Assembly: GCA_963768185.1 (NCBI GenBank)
Contig: CAVYGS010000004.1
Location: 682,001-746,000 of the forward strand
Length of the DNA stretch: 64,000 bases
Direction: 5' to 3'
Source: Palsa-461 sp963768185
Lineage (GTDB): Bacteria; Actinomycetota; Acidimicrobiia; Acidimicrobiales; RAAP-2
The number at the start of each line of letters is the position of its first letter. The stretch's first letter is position 1. Both the position numbers and the translations under genes were made by a program. The notes beneath the pieces were generated by a model. The model worked only from the letters and a program-made list of their open reading frames with translations, did not search any database and was not told the DNA's origin. Below are positions 41,753 through 49,936 of this stretch, piece by piece.

Positions 41753-43592
41753 GCTCCGTCTTCTCCCAGTAATGCGGCTTCACGATCAGCTGCCAGAGCG
41801 CCTTATACGCGGCGAGCGAGTGCAACAGCCAGTAGAGGGGGTTGGCGAGCGCCCACAGCACGAGTCGGTAGCGGCGGCGCTTGAACACGCCCATCATCGA
41901 GACGTAGATCATCATGGCGTTGCCGATGATCAGACAGGCCACGCTCACCCAGAGGACCCAACCGGGGAAGAACCGCGCCACCGACTTGGGCCCGAGGATC
42001 ATGGTGACGGCGAACAAAAGATAGAGAGGCGGGACGAACAAGAACGAGAGCGGCGTCCCGCCGACCAGCAGCGCGAACCCGAGGGTCTTGGTCCAGCCGG
42101 TCTTGCGAACCAGCTCCACCGGGTGGCGCAGGTGGACGAGGGTGGTCTGGAGGTACCCCTTGATCCAACGCGACCGCTGGCGGATGAAGTTGCCGTACGC
42201 GCTGTTGGCCTCCTCGAAGGTGGTCGAGGAGATGACCCCGACGGTTCCGCCCAGGGCCGCCGAGCGGATCCCGAGGTCGGCGTCCTCGGTCACGTTGAAT
42301 GGGTCCCACCCCCCGAGCCGTCGCAGCGCGTCGGTCCGGAAGTGGTTCGAGGTGCCCCCGAGGGGGATCGGCAGGCGCAGCGCCTCGAGGCCCGGGAGCA
42401 TGTAGTCGAACCAGAACGAGTACTCGAGCGTGAACATCCGGGTGAGGACGTTCTCCCCGGCGTTGAAGTAGTTGAGCGCCGCCTGGACGCAGACCTGGCG
42501 TTCGTCGGCCCGACCAAAGGCGACCAGCGCCGCCTTCAGCTGTTCGGGCTCGGGCCGGTCCTCGGCGTCGTAGATGACGAGGAACTCGCCGCGGGCCAAG
42601 AACAGTCCCACGTTGCAGGCCTTCGGCTTGGTCTGGGGTTGGCCCGGGGGAACCGTGACGATTGTCACCGTCTCGGGTGGGCGCGCTGCGATGACCGCTC
42701 GGCGCGTCTCGTCGTCGTCCTGCTCCAACAGGAGCAGGATCTCGAGCTTGTCGGCCGGGTAGTCGAGCCGGGACAGGTTGTCGACGAGCGCCCCGACCAC
42801 GTTGGCCTCGTGGTAGGCGGGCACGAGGATGGTGTACAGCGGGAGGTCGGCGTCACGGAGCTCCTCGAGGTCGCGCGTCGTGACCGACTCGGTGTACTCG
42901 TAGCGCGACCCGACCATGCAGACGACGAACTTGAACAGCACCGAGACGAGGAATCCGACCCCGATCACGGCCGAGAGGATCACTACCGAGCCGACCGGCG
43001 CGAGCAGGAATGCCTCGGCCGTGAGCACCAGCACGGCGATCGCGATCACGGTCTGCACGGTGCTCAGCACCCGGCGCGCCGAGTGATCCTCGTCGCGGCG
43101 CCACAACCCGAGTGTCGCCTCGTCGAGGATCACGTCTGCGTAGCAGCGGGCCACGCCGCGTCGGATGTCCCAGTCGGTGGTTGCCACCAGGCGCACCGGC
43201 AGGCCGAGACTCGCCGCGATGTACTCGGCGCGGCCCCGTTCGGGGCGCTCCGCCGTCGCGACCACGACGGAGCCGTCGGCCAGCCGGTGGACCGGCATCC
43301 ACAGCTCGCGGGCGAGGCGGTGCGGGTTGAGGCCGATGAGGAGTGACCGGTCGATCTGCGTGGCTGTGAGGTCGACGAACGGGCAGCCCCAGGACTCCGA
43401 GAGCACGCGGTAGACGTCCAATCGCCGGACCAACCCGGAGGCGATGAGGATGCTGCCGAGCCGCGACCCCGTGCTCCGCTGGACCGAGAGCGCCCAATCG
43501 AGGTCCGCTTGGGTCAGCAGCCCGCGCTCGATGAGCGAGGTTCCCAACGGCTCGGCCCATCGCACCTGGGGTTGCCGAGCGACGACCGTCAT
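41709..43592 (-). CDS. MshEN domain fused to family 2 membrane glycosyltransferase
   Basis: 627 residues. The N-terminus (about 15-90) is an MshEN/T2SSE_N domain: LGTSLIERGLLTQADLDWAL and RLGSILIASGLVRRLDVYRV are tandem motifs of the kind that bind c-di-GMP in MshE/PilB ATPases, then CPFVDL. Two membrane helices follow (about 175-225), then a processive GT2 domain: TILVPAYHEANVVGALVDNL, IYDAEDRPEPEQL (DxD-type), GGTSNHFRT, FNVTEDADLG and QRSRWIKGYLQTT (QxxRW). C-terminal helices complete a cellulose-synthase-like channel. c-di-GMP activation of exopolysaccharide synthesis is the likely logic. TAGGCT lies six bases before the ATG. Confidence 0.88.
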   Translation of the reverse strand: MTVVARQPQVRWAEPLGTSLIERGLLTQADLDWALSVQRSTGSRLGSILIASGLVRRLDVYRVLSESWGCPFVDLTATQIDRSLLIGLNPHRLARELWMPVHRLADGSVVVATAERPERGRAEYIAASLGLPVRLVATTDWDIRRGVARCYADVILDEATLGLWRRDEDHSARRVLSTVQTVIAIAVLVLTAEAFLLAPVGSVVILSAVIGVGFLVSVLFKFVVCMVGSRYEYTESVTTRDLEELRDADLPLYTILVPAYHEANVVGALVDNLSRLDYPADKLEILLLLEQDDDETRRAVIAARPPETVTIVTVPPGQPQTKPKACNVGLFLARGEFLVIYDAEDRPEPEQLKAALVAFGRADERQVCVQAALNYFNAGENVLTRMFTLEYSFWFDYMLPGLEALRLPIPLGGTSNHFRTDALRRLGGWDPFNVTEDADLGIRSAALGGTVGVISSTTFEEANSAYGNFIRQRSRWIKGYLQTTLVHLRHPVELVRKTGWTKTLGFALLVGGTPLSFLFVPPLYLLFAVTMILGPKSVARFFPGWVLWVSVACLIIGNAMMIYVSMMGVFKRRRYRLVLWALANPLYWLLHSLAAYKALWQLIVKPHYWEKTEHGLSSDVAARPGIP

Positions 43593-43642
43593 CGACCAAG
43601 CCTAAAGTCCGCCCCCCGGCCGACCAGGGACCGCGCGGGCGT

Positions 43643-44407
43643 TCAGACGAGCAGCGTGACCCGCGAGACGGTGACGGCGCGGCCCCCGAGCACGACTCGA
43701 TCGCCATTGAGGCGCATGTGGATGACCGCACCGCGCGCGGAGGCCTGCTCGCCCGTGAGCGAGTCCCGGCCCACTCGCTCGCTCCAGAAGGGAGCGAGGG
43801 TGCAGTGCGCCGAACCGGTGGCGGGGTCCTCGGCGATCCCGGCACCCGGGGCGAAGAAGCGGCTGACACAGTCGAAGCCCTCCCGGTCGCCCGGCGCCGT
43901 GATGATGAGGCCGCGCGTCCCCAGTCGCTCGATTGCTCCGAGATCCGGCACGAAGTCCCGGACGGCTTCAGCGTCGGGGAGGCGCGCGAGGGCGTCGAAC
44001 CGTCCGTTCCCGAACCACTTGGCGCGCTCGAGGCCCAACCCGTCGGGCACGCTCGCCTCAACGGGCGGGTCGGCGGGGAAGTCCATCTCGATCAGTCCGT
44101 CGGTCCGCGCTTCGGCCGTGAGTTCGCCGCTGCGGGTGCGGAAGCGGGCAGCGTGTCCGAGTACGTGGGTCGTTGCCAGCGTCGCGTGGCCGCACAGGTC
44201 GACCTCGACGAGCGGCGTGAACCAGCGCAGGTCGTAGGTGTCGCCGCCAGCCGGTGCGACGAACGCCGTCTCCGAGAGGTTCATCTCCCTCGCGATGTGC
44301 TGCATCCGCTCGGCATCGGGGAACTTCTCGACGATTGCCACCGCCGCCGGATTGCCGGCGAACGGCCGATCGGTGAACGCGTCGACCACACTGAGTTCGA
44401 GGGCCAT
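43643..44407 (-). CDS. PhzF-family isomerase/epimerase-like protein
   Basis: 254 residues. The PhzF signature is VDAFTDRPFAGNPAAVAIV and the catalytic Glu is in NLSETAFV; VEVDLCGHATLATTHV and AEDPATGSAHCTLAP complete the two-domain diaminopimelate-epimerase-like fold. The family includes phenazine PhzF and many enzymes of unknown substrate; no phenazine genes are near. The ATG at 44407 follows TACCCT by six bases. It diverges from the SDR gene, 122 bp away. Confidence 0.88.
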   Translation of the reverse strand: MALELSVVDAFTDRPFAGNPAAVAIVEKFPDAERMQHIAREMNLSETAFVAPAGGDTYDLRWFTPLVEVDLCGHATLATTHVLGHAARFRTRSGELTAEARTDGLIEMDFPADPPVEASVPDGLGLERAKWFGNGRFDALARLPDAEAVRDFVPDLGAIERLGTRGLIITAPGDREGFDCVSRFFAPGAGIAEDPATGSAHCTLAPFWSERVGRDSLTGEQASARGAVIHMRLNGDRVVLGGRAVTVSRVTLLV

Positions 44408-44529
44408 ACGAGGAGGGTAGTGAGGGCCCGGGCCCCAGGTGCGAGATCCGCCGGGGCGAGGGAGAATGGACGGTGTCTCGGGCGGGCGCTCGCCCCGCCA
44501 ATCCACGGGACCGAACAGGGAGGGATGCC

Positions 44530-45330
44530 GTGGGGGAGCTCTCGGGCAAGGTCGCCGTCGTCACCGGGGCCAGCCGTGGGATCGGGGCCGCGATCGCCGA
44601 GCGCTTCGCGGGGCGTGGAGCGGCCGTCGCGGTGACCGCCCGGACCGCGAAGGAGGGCGACCACCGGTTCGCCGGGAGCCTGGCCACGGTCGTCGACCGG
44701 ATCACCGAGAATGGGGGCAAGGCGATCGCCATCGTGGCCGATCTGTCGCTGCAGCAGGACCGCAAGCGCATCGTGGACACCACCACGGCCGAGCTGGGTC
44801 CCATCGACATCTTGGTCAACAACGCGGCGATCACCTACTTCGAGCCGGTCGAGGATTTCGACGAGAAGCACTTCCGCCTGATGTTCGAGGTCCAGGTGCG
44901 GGCACCCTTCGAACTGGCCCAGTACGTCCTGCCCTCGATGAGGGAGCGCAAGGCCGGCTGGATCGTGAACATCTCCTCGGGGGCCGGCCGGCACCCCCAG
45001 GGTCCGCCCTTCGCCGGCCGGCGCGGCGGCGGCACGGTGTACGGCATGTGCAAGGCGGCGCTCGAGCGGTTCACGACGGGCCTTGCCTCCGAGGTCTACG
45101 AGGACGGCATCGCGGTTAATGTCGTGTCGCCGTCGGGCCTGGTGCTCACCCCCGGCGTCCTCCACCACCGGCTCGACCAGTTCACGCCGCCCGAGCGCCA
45201 GGAGCCGCCCGAAGTCACCGCCGAGGCTGCCTACGTGCTGGCGACGGGGGACCCGGCCACCCTCACCGGCAGGGTGACCTACGCCAAGCGGCTCCTCGAC
45301 GAGGTGGGGAAGGGAGCCGACTTGGCTTGA
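44530..45330 (+). CDS. Short-chain dehydrogenase/reductase
   Basis: 266 residues. TGASRGIGAAIAERF, NNAAITYF, ISSGAGRH and YGMCKAALERF give the SDR cofactor site and the Ser/Tyr/Lys catalytic set. An insert RHPQGPPFAGRRGGG before the Tyr and the ending PATLTGRVTYAKRLL fit the group often encoded with acyl-CoA pathways. The substrate is unknown. GTG 44530 is chosen because AGGGAGGGA lies 4 nt before it; it is the first gene of the strand that carries the molybdenum island. Confidence 0.87.
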   Translation: MGELSGKVAVVTGASRGIGAAIAERFAGRGAAVAVTARTAKEGDHRFAGSLATVVDRITENGGKAIAIVADLSLQQDRKRIVDTTTAELGPIDILVNNAAITYFEPVEDFDEKHFRLMFEVQVRAPFELAQYVLPSMRERKAGWIVNISSGAGRHPQGPPFAGRRGGGTVYGMCKAALERFTTGLASEVYEDGIAVNVVSPSGLVLTPGVLHHRLDQFTPPERQEPPEVTAEAAYVLATGDPATLTGRVTYAKRLLDEVGKGADLA

Positions 45331-45487
45331 GCAGGGCGCAGAAGAGATCGGTGTCCGCCTCCTCGAAGAATCGATCGTCCTCGTCGGCACCAGACGCCAT
45401 CGGCGGCGGTCAACCGACGACGCTCGGCGGCGGCGGACCGAGGGCCATTAGGGTCGGCGCCGCGATGGAGAAGGGGGTGGACGGCGC

Positions 45488-47788
45488 GTGAGCATCCTCG
45501 GCAACCGTGTGGTGCGGCGCGAGGACCAGAAGTTCCTCACCAGCGGCGGCAGCTACGTCGAGGACCTGGTGCTCCCCGGTGCTGTGCACATCGTCTACGT
45601 GCGCTCGCCCATGGCCCACGCCCGGATCAGCTCGATCGACACTTCGGAGGCGCTGGTCGCCCCCGGCGTGCTCGCCGTCTTCACGGCGGCGGACATCGAT
45701 CTGCCACCGATCCCGCCCGGGGCTCCCTTTGTGAACCCTGAGATGTCCCGCCCCTGGTTGGCCGGCTCGGTGGTCCGCTTCGTCGGCGACATGGTGGCGG
45801 CCGTCGTGGCCGAGACTCGGGAGCAGGCGGTCGACGCGGCCGATCTGGTCATGGTGGACTACGAGCCCCTCACTCCGGTGATCGATCCTGCTACCGCGGA
45901 GCTCAACGCGACGGTCGTGCACGAGTCAGCCGGCACCAACGTGGCGCTCCGCATCCCCGAGGACCTCGTGAACGTCGGCCTGATGCCCGCCGAGGCCGCG
46001 CAGGACCCCCCGGATCTCTTCGAGGGGTGTGCGGTGACCGTCCGCCAGCGCATCGTGAACCAGCGGGTGGCGCCGTGCCCACTCGAGGTGCGGGCCGCCG
46101 CGGCCAGCTGGGAGGAGGGCCGGCTCACCCACTGGGCCACCACGCAGGCTCCGCACGCAGTGAAGGCGCTGTTGGTCCAGGTTTTCGGCGTGGACGAGGA
46201 CATGGTGCGCACGATCGCGCCCGACGTGGGCGGCGGGTTCGGCGCCAAGATCGGCGGCTACCCCGAGGAGCTGTTCGTCGCATGGGTGTCCCGGCGGCTC
46301 GGTCGTCCGGCCCGGTGGGTCGAGACCCGCTCCGAGTCGATGCTGGCGCTCGGACACGGTCGGGCACAGATCCAGGAGGCCGAGCTCGGCGGGACCCGGG
46401 ACGGGCGGATCCTGGCCTACCGGCTCCGGGTCATCCAGGACGCGGGCGCCTATCCCGCCTTTGGGGCCTTCCTGCCCATGCTGACCCGAATGATGTTGAG
46501 CGGCGTGTACGACATCGCCAAGGTCTCGTTCTCGAGCTGCTCGGTCGCGACGAACACCAACCCAGTCGTCGCCTACCGCGGGGCGGGGCGGCCCGAAGCG
46601 ACCGCTGCACTCGAGCGGATGGTCGACCTCTACGCCACTGAGATCGGCGTCGACCCCGCAGAGGTCCGCCGCAAGAACCTGGTGGGCAAGGACCGCTTTC
46701 CCTACACGACGCCGACGGGCACCGAATACGACATCGGCGACTACGAGGGGGCGCTCGACCGGTTGCTCGAGGCGGCTGGGTATGCCGAGCTGCGCGAAGA
46801 GCAGCGTCGCCGGCGCGAGTCTGCCAACCCCCGCCAGCTCGGCATCGGCCTGTCAAGCTATGTCGAGGTCACCAACGGGATACCGGGCAGCGAGTTCGGC
46901 TCGGTCGAGGTGCTCGCCGACGGCAGGGCCAGGGTCCGCACCGGCACCTCGCCGCATGGGCAGGGACACGTCACGTCATGGGCGATGCTCGTGGCCGACC
47001 AGTTGGGTATCGCAATGGACGACATCGAGGTCATCCATGGCGACACCGACCTGGTGCCGAGGGGCGTGGGCACCTTCGGGTCCAAGTCGCTCCAGTCGGG
47101 CGGGGTGGCCGTCTACCAAGCCGCCGGGCAGGTGGTGGAGAAGGCGCGTCTGCTCGCCGCGAACCTGCTTGAGGCCAACCCCAACGACATCGAGCTCGAC
47201 AAGGAGCGCGGTGTGTTCACGGTCACCGGGACGCCGAGCGTCACCACGTCGTGGGCGGAGCTCGCGGCGGCCACCGGTGGAGAGGGTCTCTCGTCGGACG
47301 TCGACTTTGCCGCCCCCGGGGCGACCTTCCCCTTCGGGGCCCATCTCGCCGTGGTCGAGGTGGACACCGAGACCGGCGGGGTCCGCTTGGTCCGCATCGT
47401 GGCGGTCGACGACGCCGGGCGGCTCCTCAACCCGCTCATCGCGGAGGGCCAGGTGCACGGTGGGCTGGCGCAGGGGGTGGCCCAGGCCCTCTTCGAGGAG
47501 ATGATCTACGACCCGCAGGGCAACCCGCTGACCGCGACCCTGGCCGATTACGCGTTCCCCTCGGCGGCGGAGCTGCCCTCCTTCGAGACCCATCCAATGG
47601 AGACACCGACGCCCCTCAACCCGCTCGGCGCCAAGGGGATCGGGGAGTCCGGGACCATCGGCTCCACCCCGGCCGTGCAGAACGCGGTGGTCGACGCGCT
47701 CTCGCACCTGGGCGTGCGCCACGTCGACATGCCGACCACCCCGCTGCGGGTGTGGAGCGCCATCCAGGCGGCGAGGAGCGGCCGATGA
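45488..47788 (+). CDS. Molybdopterin subunit of aerobic CO/xanthine dehydrogenase family (form II coxL-like)
   Basis: 766 residues, full length. N-terminal RREDQKFLTSGGSYVEDLVL, then the Moco domains: GGFGAKIGGYPEEL, the active-site loop AYRGAGRPEATAALERM, TSPHGQGHVTSW and the catalytic Glu in GAKGIGESGTIGSTPAV. The loop AYRGAGR, instead of AYRCSFR, marks form II, so CO oxidation is doubtful and other hydroxylations are possible. The GTG at 45488 follows an 8-codon ATG frame whose TGA overlaps it. Order L-S-M with ATGA and GTGA overlaps, so one operon. Confidence 0.92.
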   Translation: MSILGNRVVRREDQKFLTSGGSYVEDLVLPGAVHIVYVRSPMAHARISSIDTSEALVAPGVLAVFTAADIDLPPIPPGAPFVNPEMSRPWLAGSVVRFVGDMVAAVVAETREQAVDAADLVMVDYEPLTPVIDPATAELNATVVHESAGTNVALRIPEDLVNVGLMPAEAAQDPPDLFEGCAVTVRQRIVNQRVAPCPLEVRAAAASWEEGRLTHWATTQAPHAVKALLVQVFGVDEDMVRTIAPDVGGGFGAKIGGYPEELFVAWVSRRLGRPARWVETRSESMLALGHGRAQIQEAELGGTRDGRILAYRLRVIQDAGAYPAFGAFLPMLTRMMLSGVYDIAKVSFSSCSVATNTNPVVAYRGAGRPEATAALERMVDLYATEIGVDPAEVRRKNLVGKDRFPYTTPTGTEYDIGDYEGALDRLLEAAGYAELREEQRRRRESANPRQLGIGLSSYVEVTNGIPGSEFGSVEVLADGRARVRTGTSPHGQGHVTSWAMLVADQLGIAMDDIEVIHGDTDLVPRGVGTFGSKSLQSGGVAVYQAAGQVVEKARLLAANLLEANPNDIELDKERGVFTVTGTPSVTTSWAELAAATGGEGLSSDVDFAAPGATFPFGAHLAVVEVDTETGGVRLVRIVAVDDAGRLLNPLIAEGQVHGGLAQGVAQALFEEMIYDPQGNPLTATLADYAFPSAAELPSFETHPMETPTPLNPLGAKGIGESGTIGSTPAVQNAVVDALSHLGVRHVDMPTTPLRVWSAIQAARSGR

Positions 47789-48258
47789 AGGTGACCATGG
47801 AGGTGAACGGCACGCGGGAGGAGCGCGACGTCGAACCACGCACCCTCCTTGTCTTCTTCCTGCGCGATCGGGTCGGATTGACCGGCACCAACGTCGGGTG
47901 CGACACCACGAGCTGCGGAGCTTGCACCGTGCTGCTGAACGGCGAGTCCGTGAAGTCCTGCACCGTGCTTGCGGCGCAGGCCGAGGGCGCGTCGATCACC
48001 ACCATCGAGGGGCTTGCCGGACCGGAGGAACTCCACCCGATGCAGCGGGCCTTTCGAGAGCACCACGCCTTGCAGTGCGGCTACTGCACCCCAGGCATGG
48101 TGTTGGCGGCGGTCTCGCTCGTCTCGGAGAACCCCGATCTCGATGAGCGGGGGGTGCGAGAGGGACTCGAGGGCAACCTGTGCCGCTGCACCGGTTACCA
48201 CAACATCGTGGCGGCGGTGCTCGACGCAGCCCGTTCGGCGCGCGATGGGGCCTGGTGA
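47785..48258 (+). CDS. 2Fe-2S subunit of the first CO/xanthine dehydrogenase-like enzyme
   Basis: 157 residues with two [2Fe-2S] clusters. The plant-ferredoxin-type N-terminal cluster is CDTTSCGACTVLLNG plus an earlier Cys; the C-terminal helical cluster is CGYCTPGMVLAAVSLV and GNLCRCTGYHNIV. It passes electrons from the molybdopterin to the FAD subunit. Its ATG overlaps the upstream TGA (ATGA), and its own TGA overlaps the GTG of the FAD subunit. Confidence 0.92.
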   Translation: MKVTMEVNGTREERDVEPRTLLVFFLRDRVGLTGTNVGCDTTSCGACTVLLNGESVKSCTVLAAQAEGASITTIEGLAGPEELHPMQRAFREHHALQCGYCTPGMVLAAVSLVSENPDLDERGVREGLEGNLCRCTGYHNIVAAVLDAARSARDGAW

Positions 48259-49076
48259 TCCCGGTCCCCTTCGAGTACGTGCGGGCGGGCTCGCTTGACG
48301 AAGCGCTGGCCGCCATGATCGAGCACGGTGACGAGGCCAAGGTCCTGGCCGGGGGCCACTCGCTGCTGCCGCTCATGAAGCTCCGGCTGGCCACCCCGAG
48401 CGTGCTCATCGACATCGGCGGTCTCTCGGAGCTCTCCTACGTCCGCGAAGCGGGCGACCACGTGGCAATCGGGGCGTGCACTCGCCACCACGACGTCCAG
48501 CACGATGCGACGGCCGTCGCATCAGCGTCGCTCTTGGCCGCAGTTGCCGGGCGGGTCGGCGACCCCCAGGTCCGACACCGCGGCACGATCGGCGGTTCCA
48601 TCGCCCACGCCGATCCGGCCTCCGACCTGCCGGCTGTGGTGCTTGCGCTCGGCGGCTCTCTTGTGGCGAGAGGACCGGGAGGTGAGCGGGTCATCGCGGC
48701 CACCGAGTTCTTCCGGGGGTTCCTTGAGACGGCCCTGTCGCCAGAGGAGATCCTGGTCGAGGTGCGGGTACCCAAGGGCAGCGACGGGCACTCCTATCAG
48801 AAGTTCGTGCGACGCTCGCAAGACTGGGCCATTGTGGGAGCGGCCGCGGTGCGGGTCGGAGGCCGGGTGGCGGTCTCGCTCGTTAACGTGGCCCCGACGC
48901 CGGTCCGAGCGAGCGCGGTGGAGGACGCCCTGGCATCGGGCGCCTCAGCGGCCGAGGCGGCCGAGTTGGCCGCCGAGAGGCTCGAGCCGAGTGGGGACAC
49001 GAACGCCACGCCCGAGTTCCGGCGCCACTTGTCCCGGGTCCTGACCCGGCGGGCGCTCGAGGAGGCAGGGGTTTAA
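48255..49076 (+). CDS. FAD subunit of the first CO/xanthine dehydrogenase-like enzyme
   Basis: 273 residues, coxM type. VLAGGHSLLPLMKLRLA binds the FAD pyrophosphate, RHRGTIGGSIAHADPASDLP the flavin, and HSYQKFVRRSQDWAIVGAAA the C-terminal domain. It would hand electrons to an acceptor such as the quinone pool. The GTG overlaps the upstream stop. A small SDR follows 47 bp downstream. Confidence 0.9.
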   Translation: MIPVPFEYVRAGSLDEALAAMIEHGDEAKVLAGGHSLLPLMKLRLATPSVLIDIGGLSELSYVREAGDHVAIGACTRHHDVQHDATAVASASLLAAVAGRVGDPQVRHRGTIGGSIAHADPASDLPAVVLALGGSLVARGPGGERVIAATEFFRGFLETALSPEEILVEVRVPKGSDGHSYQKFVRRSQDWAIVGAAAVRVGGRVAVSLVNVAPTPVRASAVEDALASGASAAEAAELAAERLEPSGDTNATPEFRRHLSRVLTRRALEEAGV

Positions 49077-49123
49077 TTCGACGGGTTCAGTGTCGGATCA
49101 CCGTTCGAGACAGGGAGAGCTTG

Positions 49124-49867
49124 ATGGGTCTGCTACTTGAAGGCAAGGTCGCCGTCATCACCGGCGCCGGCTCCGGTATGGCGAAGGCCTCCACGAAGGT
49201 GTTCGTTCGGGAGGGGGCCAGGGTCTTGGCCGCGGATATCAGCGGCGCCGAGAACACCACCGCCGCCGAGGTGGGCGACGCCGTGGTTCCGTTCCACGCC
49301 GACGTCACCAAGGAGGCCGACGTCGAGGCCATGATCGAGCGCGCCGTGCGAGAGTTCGGACGTGTCGACGCCGTGCTGAACGTGGCCGGTATCGGGGCTC
49401 CCACCCCGATCCTGGACCTTGACATGAAGGCGTACGACGAGATCATGGACGTCGACCTGCGAGGCGTCCTCCTCGGCATGAAGTACGGCATCCGGGCCAT
49501 GCTCGAAACTGGGGGTGGGGCGATCATCAACTGGTCCTCGGTCGGGGGTCTCAACTCGGGCTTGGCCACGTCGGTGTATGCGTCGGCGAAGGCCGGTGTC
49601 ATCGCCGCCACCAAGACCGCCGCGATCGAGTTCGGCACTCGTGGCATCCGGGCCAACGCCATCTGCCCCGGTTTCATCCTCACCGAGATCATGGGTGCCG
49701 CCGGAGCCGAGCATTTCCCAGAGATGTTCGAAAAAGCCGCGCTCAAGCGGGCGGGACAGCCCCACGAGGTGGCCGAAGTCGCGGCCTTCCTCGCCTCCGA
49801 CCGGGCCTCGTTCCTGACCGGGGCGATCATCCCGGTTGATGGCGGCTGGTCGGCAAGGCTGGCCTGA
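49124..49867 (+). CDS. Short-chain dehydrogenase/reductase
   Basis: 247 residues of classical SDR type: TGAGSGMAKASTKVF (the last Gly of TGxxxGxG is Ala), HADVTKEADV, NVAGIGAPTP, INWSSVGGLNS and YASAKAGVIAATKTAA. Ending FLTGAIIPVDGGWSA is typical. Being between two molybdenum hydroxylase gene sets suggests it oxidises their alcohol product or a related intermediate. AGGGAGAG precedes the ATG. Confidence 0.88.
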   Translation: MGLLLEGKVAVITGAGSGMAKASTKVFVREGARVLAADISGAENTTAAEVGDAVVPFHADVTKEADVEAMIERAVREFGRVDAVLNVAGIGAPTPILDLDMKAYDEIMDVDLRGVLLGMKYGIRAMLETGGGAIINWSSVGGLNSGLATSVYASAKAGVIAATKTAAIEFGTRGIRANAICPGFILTEIMGAAGAEHFPEMFEKAALKRAGQPHEVAEVAAFLASDRASFLTGAIIPVDGGWSARLA

Positions 49868-49936
49868 CCAGACCGACGTCGTGCCGAACCCCCGCGTGAA
49901 CGCGCTGCGAACTGCCGATGCAACATCGGCTCACCG

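Noticed and set aside
41586..43346. Plus-strand open frame of 586 codons
   Set aside because: Antisense of the MshEN-glycosyltransferase gene; composition is that of a shadow frame.
45488..47788. True carbon monoxide dehydrogenase (form I)
   Set aside because: Active-site loop is AYRGAGR, not AYRCSFR, so CO oxidation should not be claimed.
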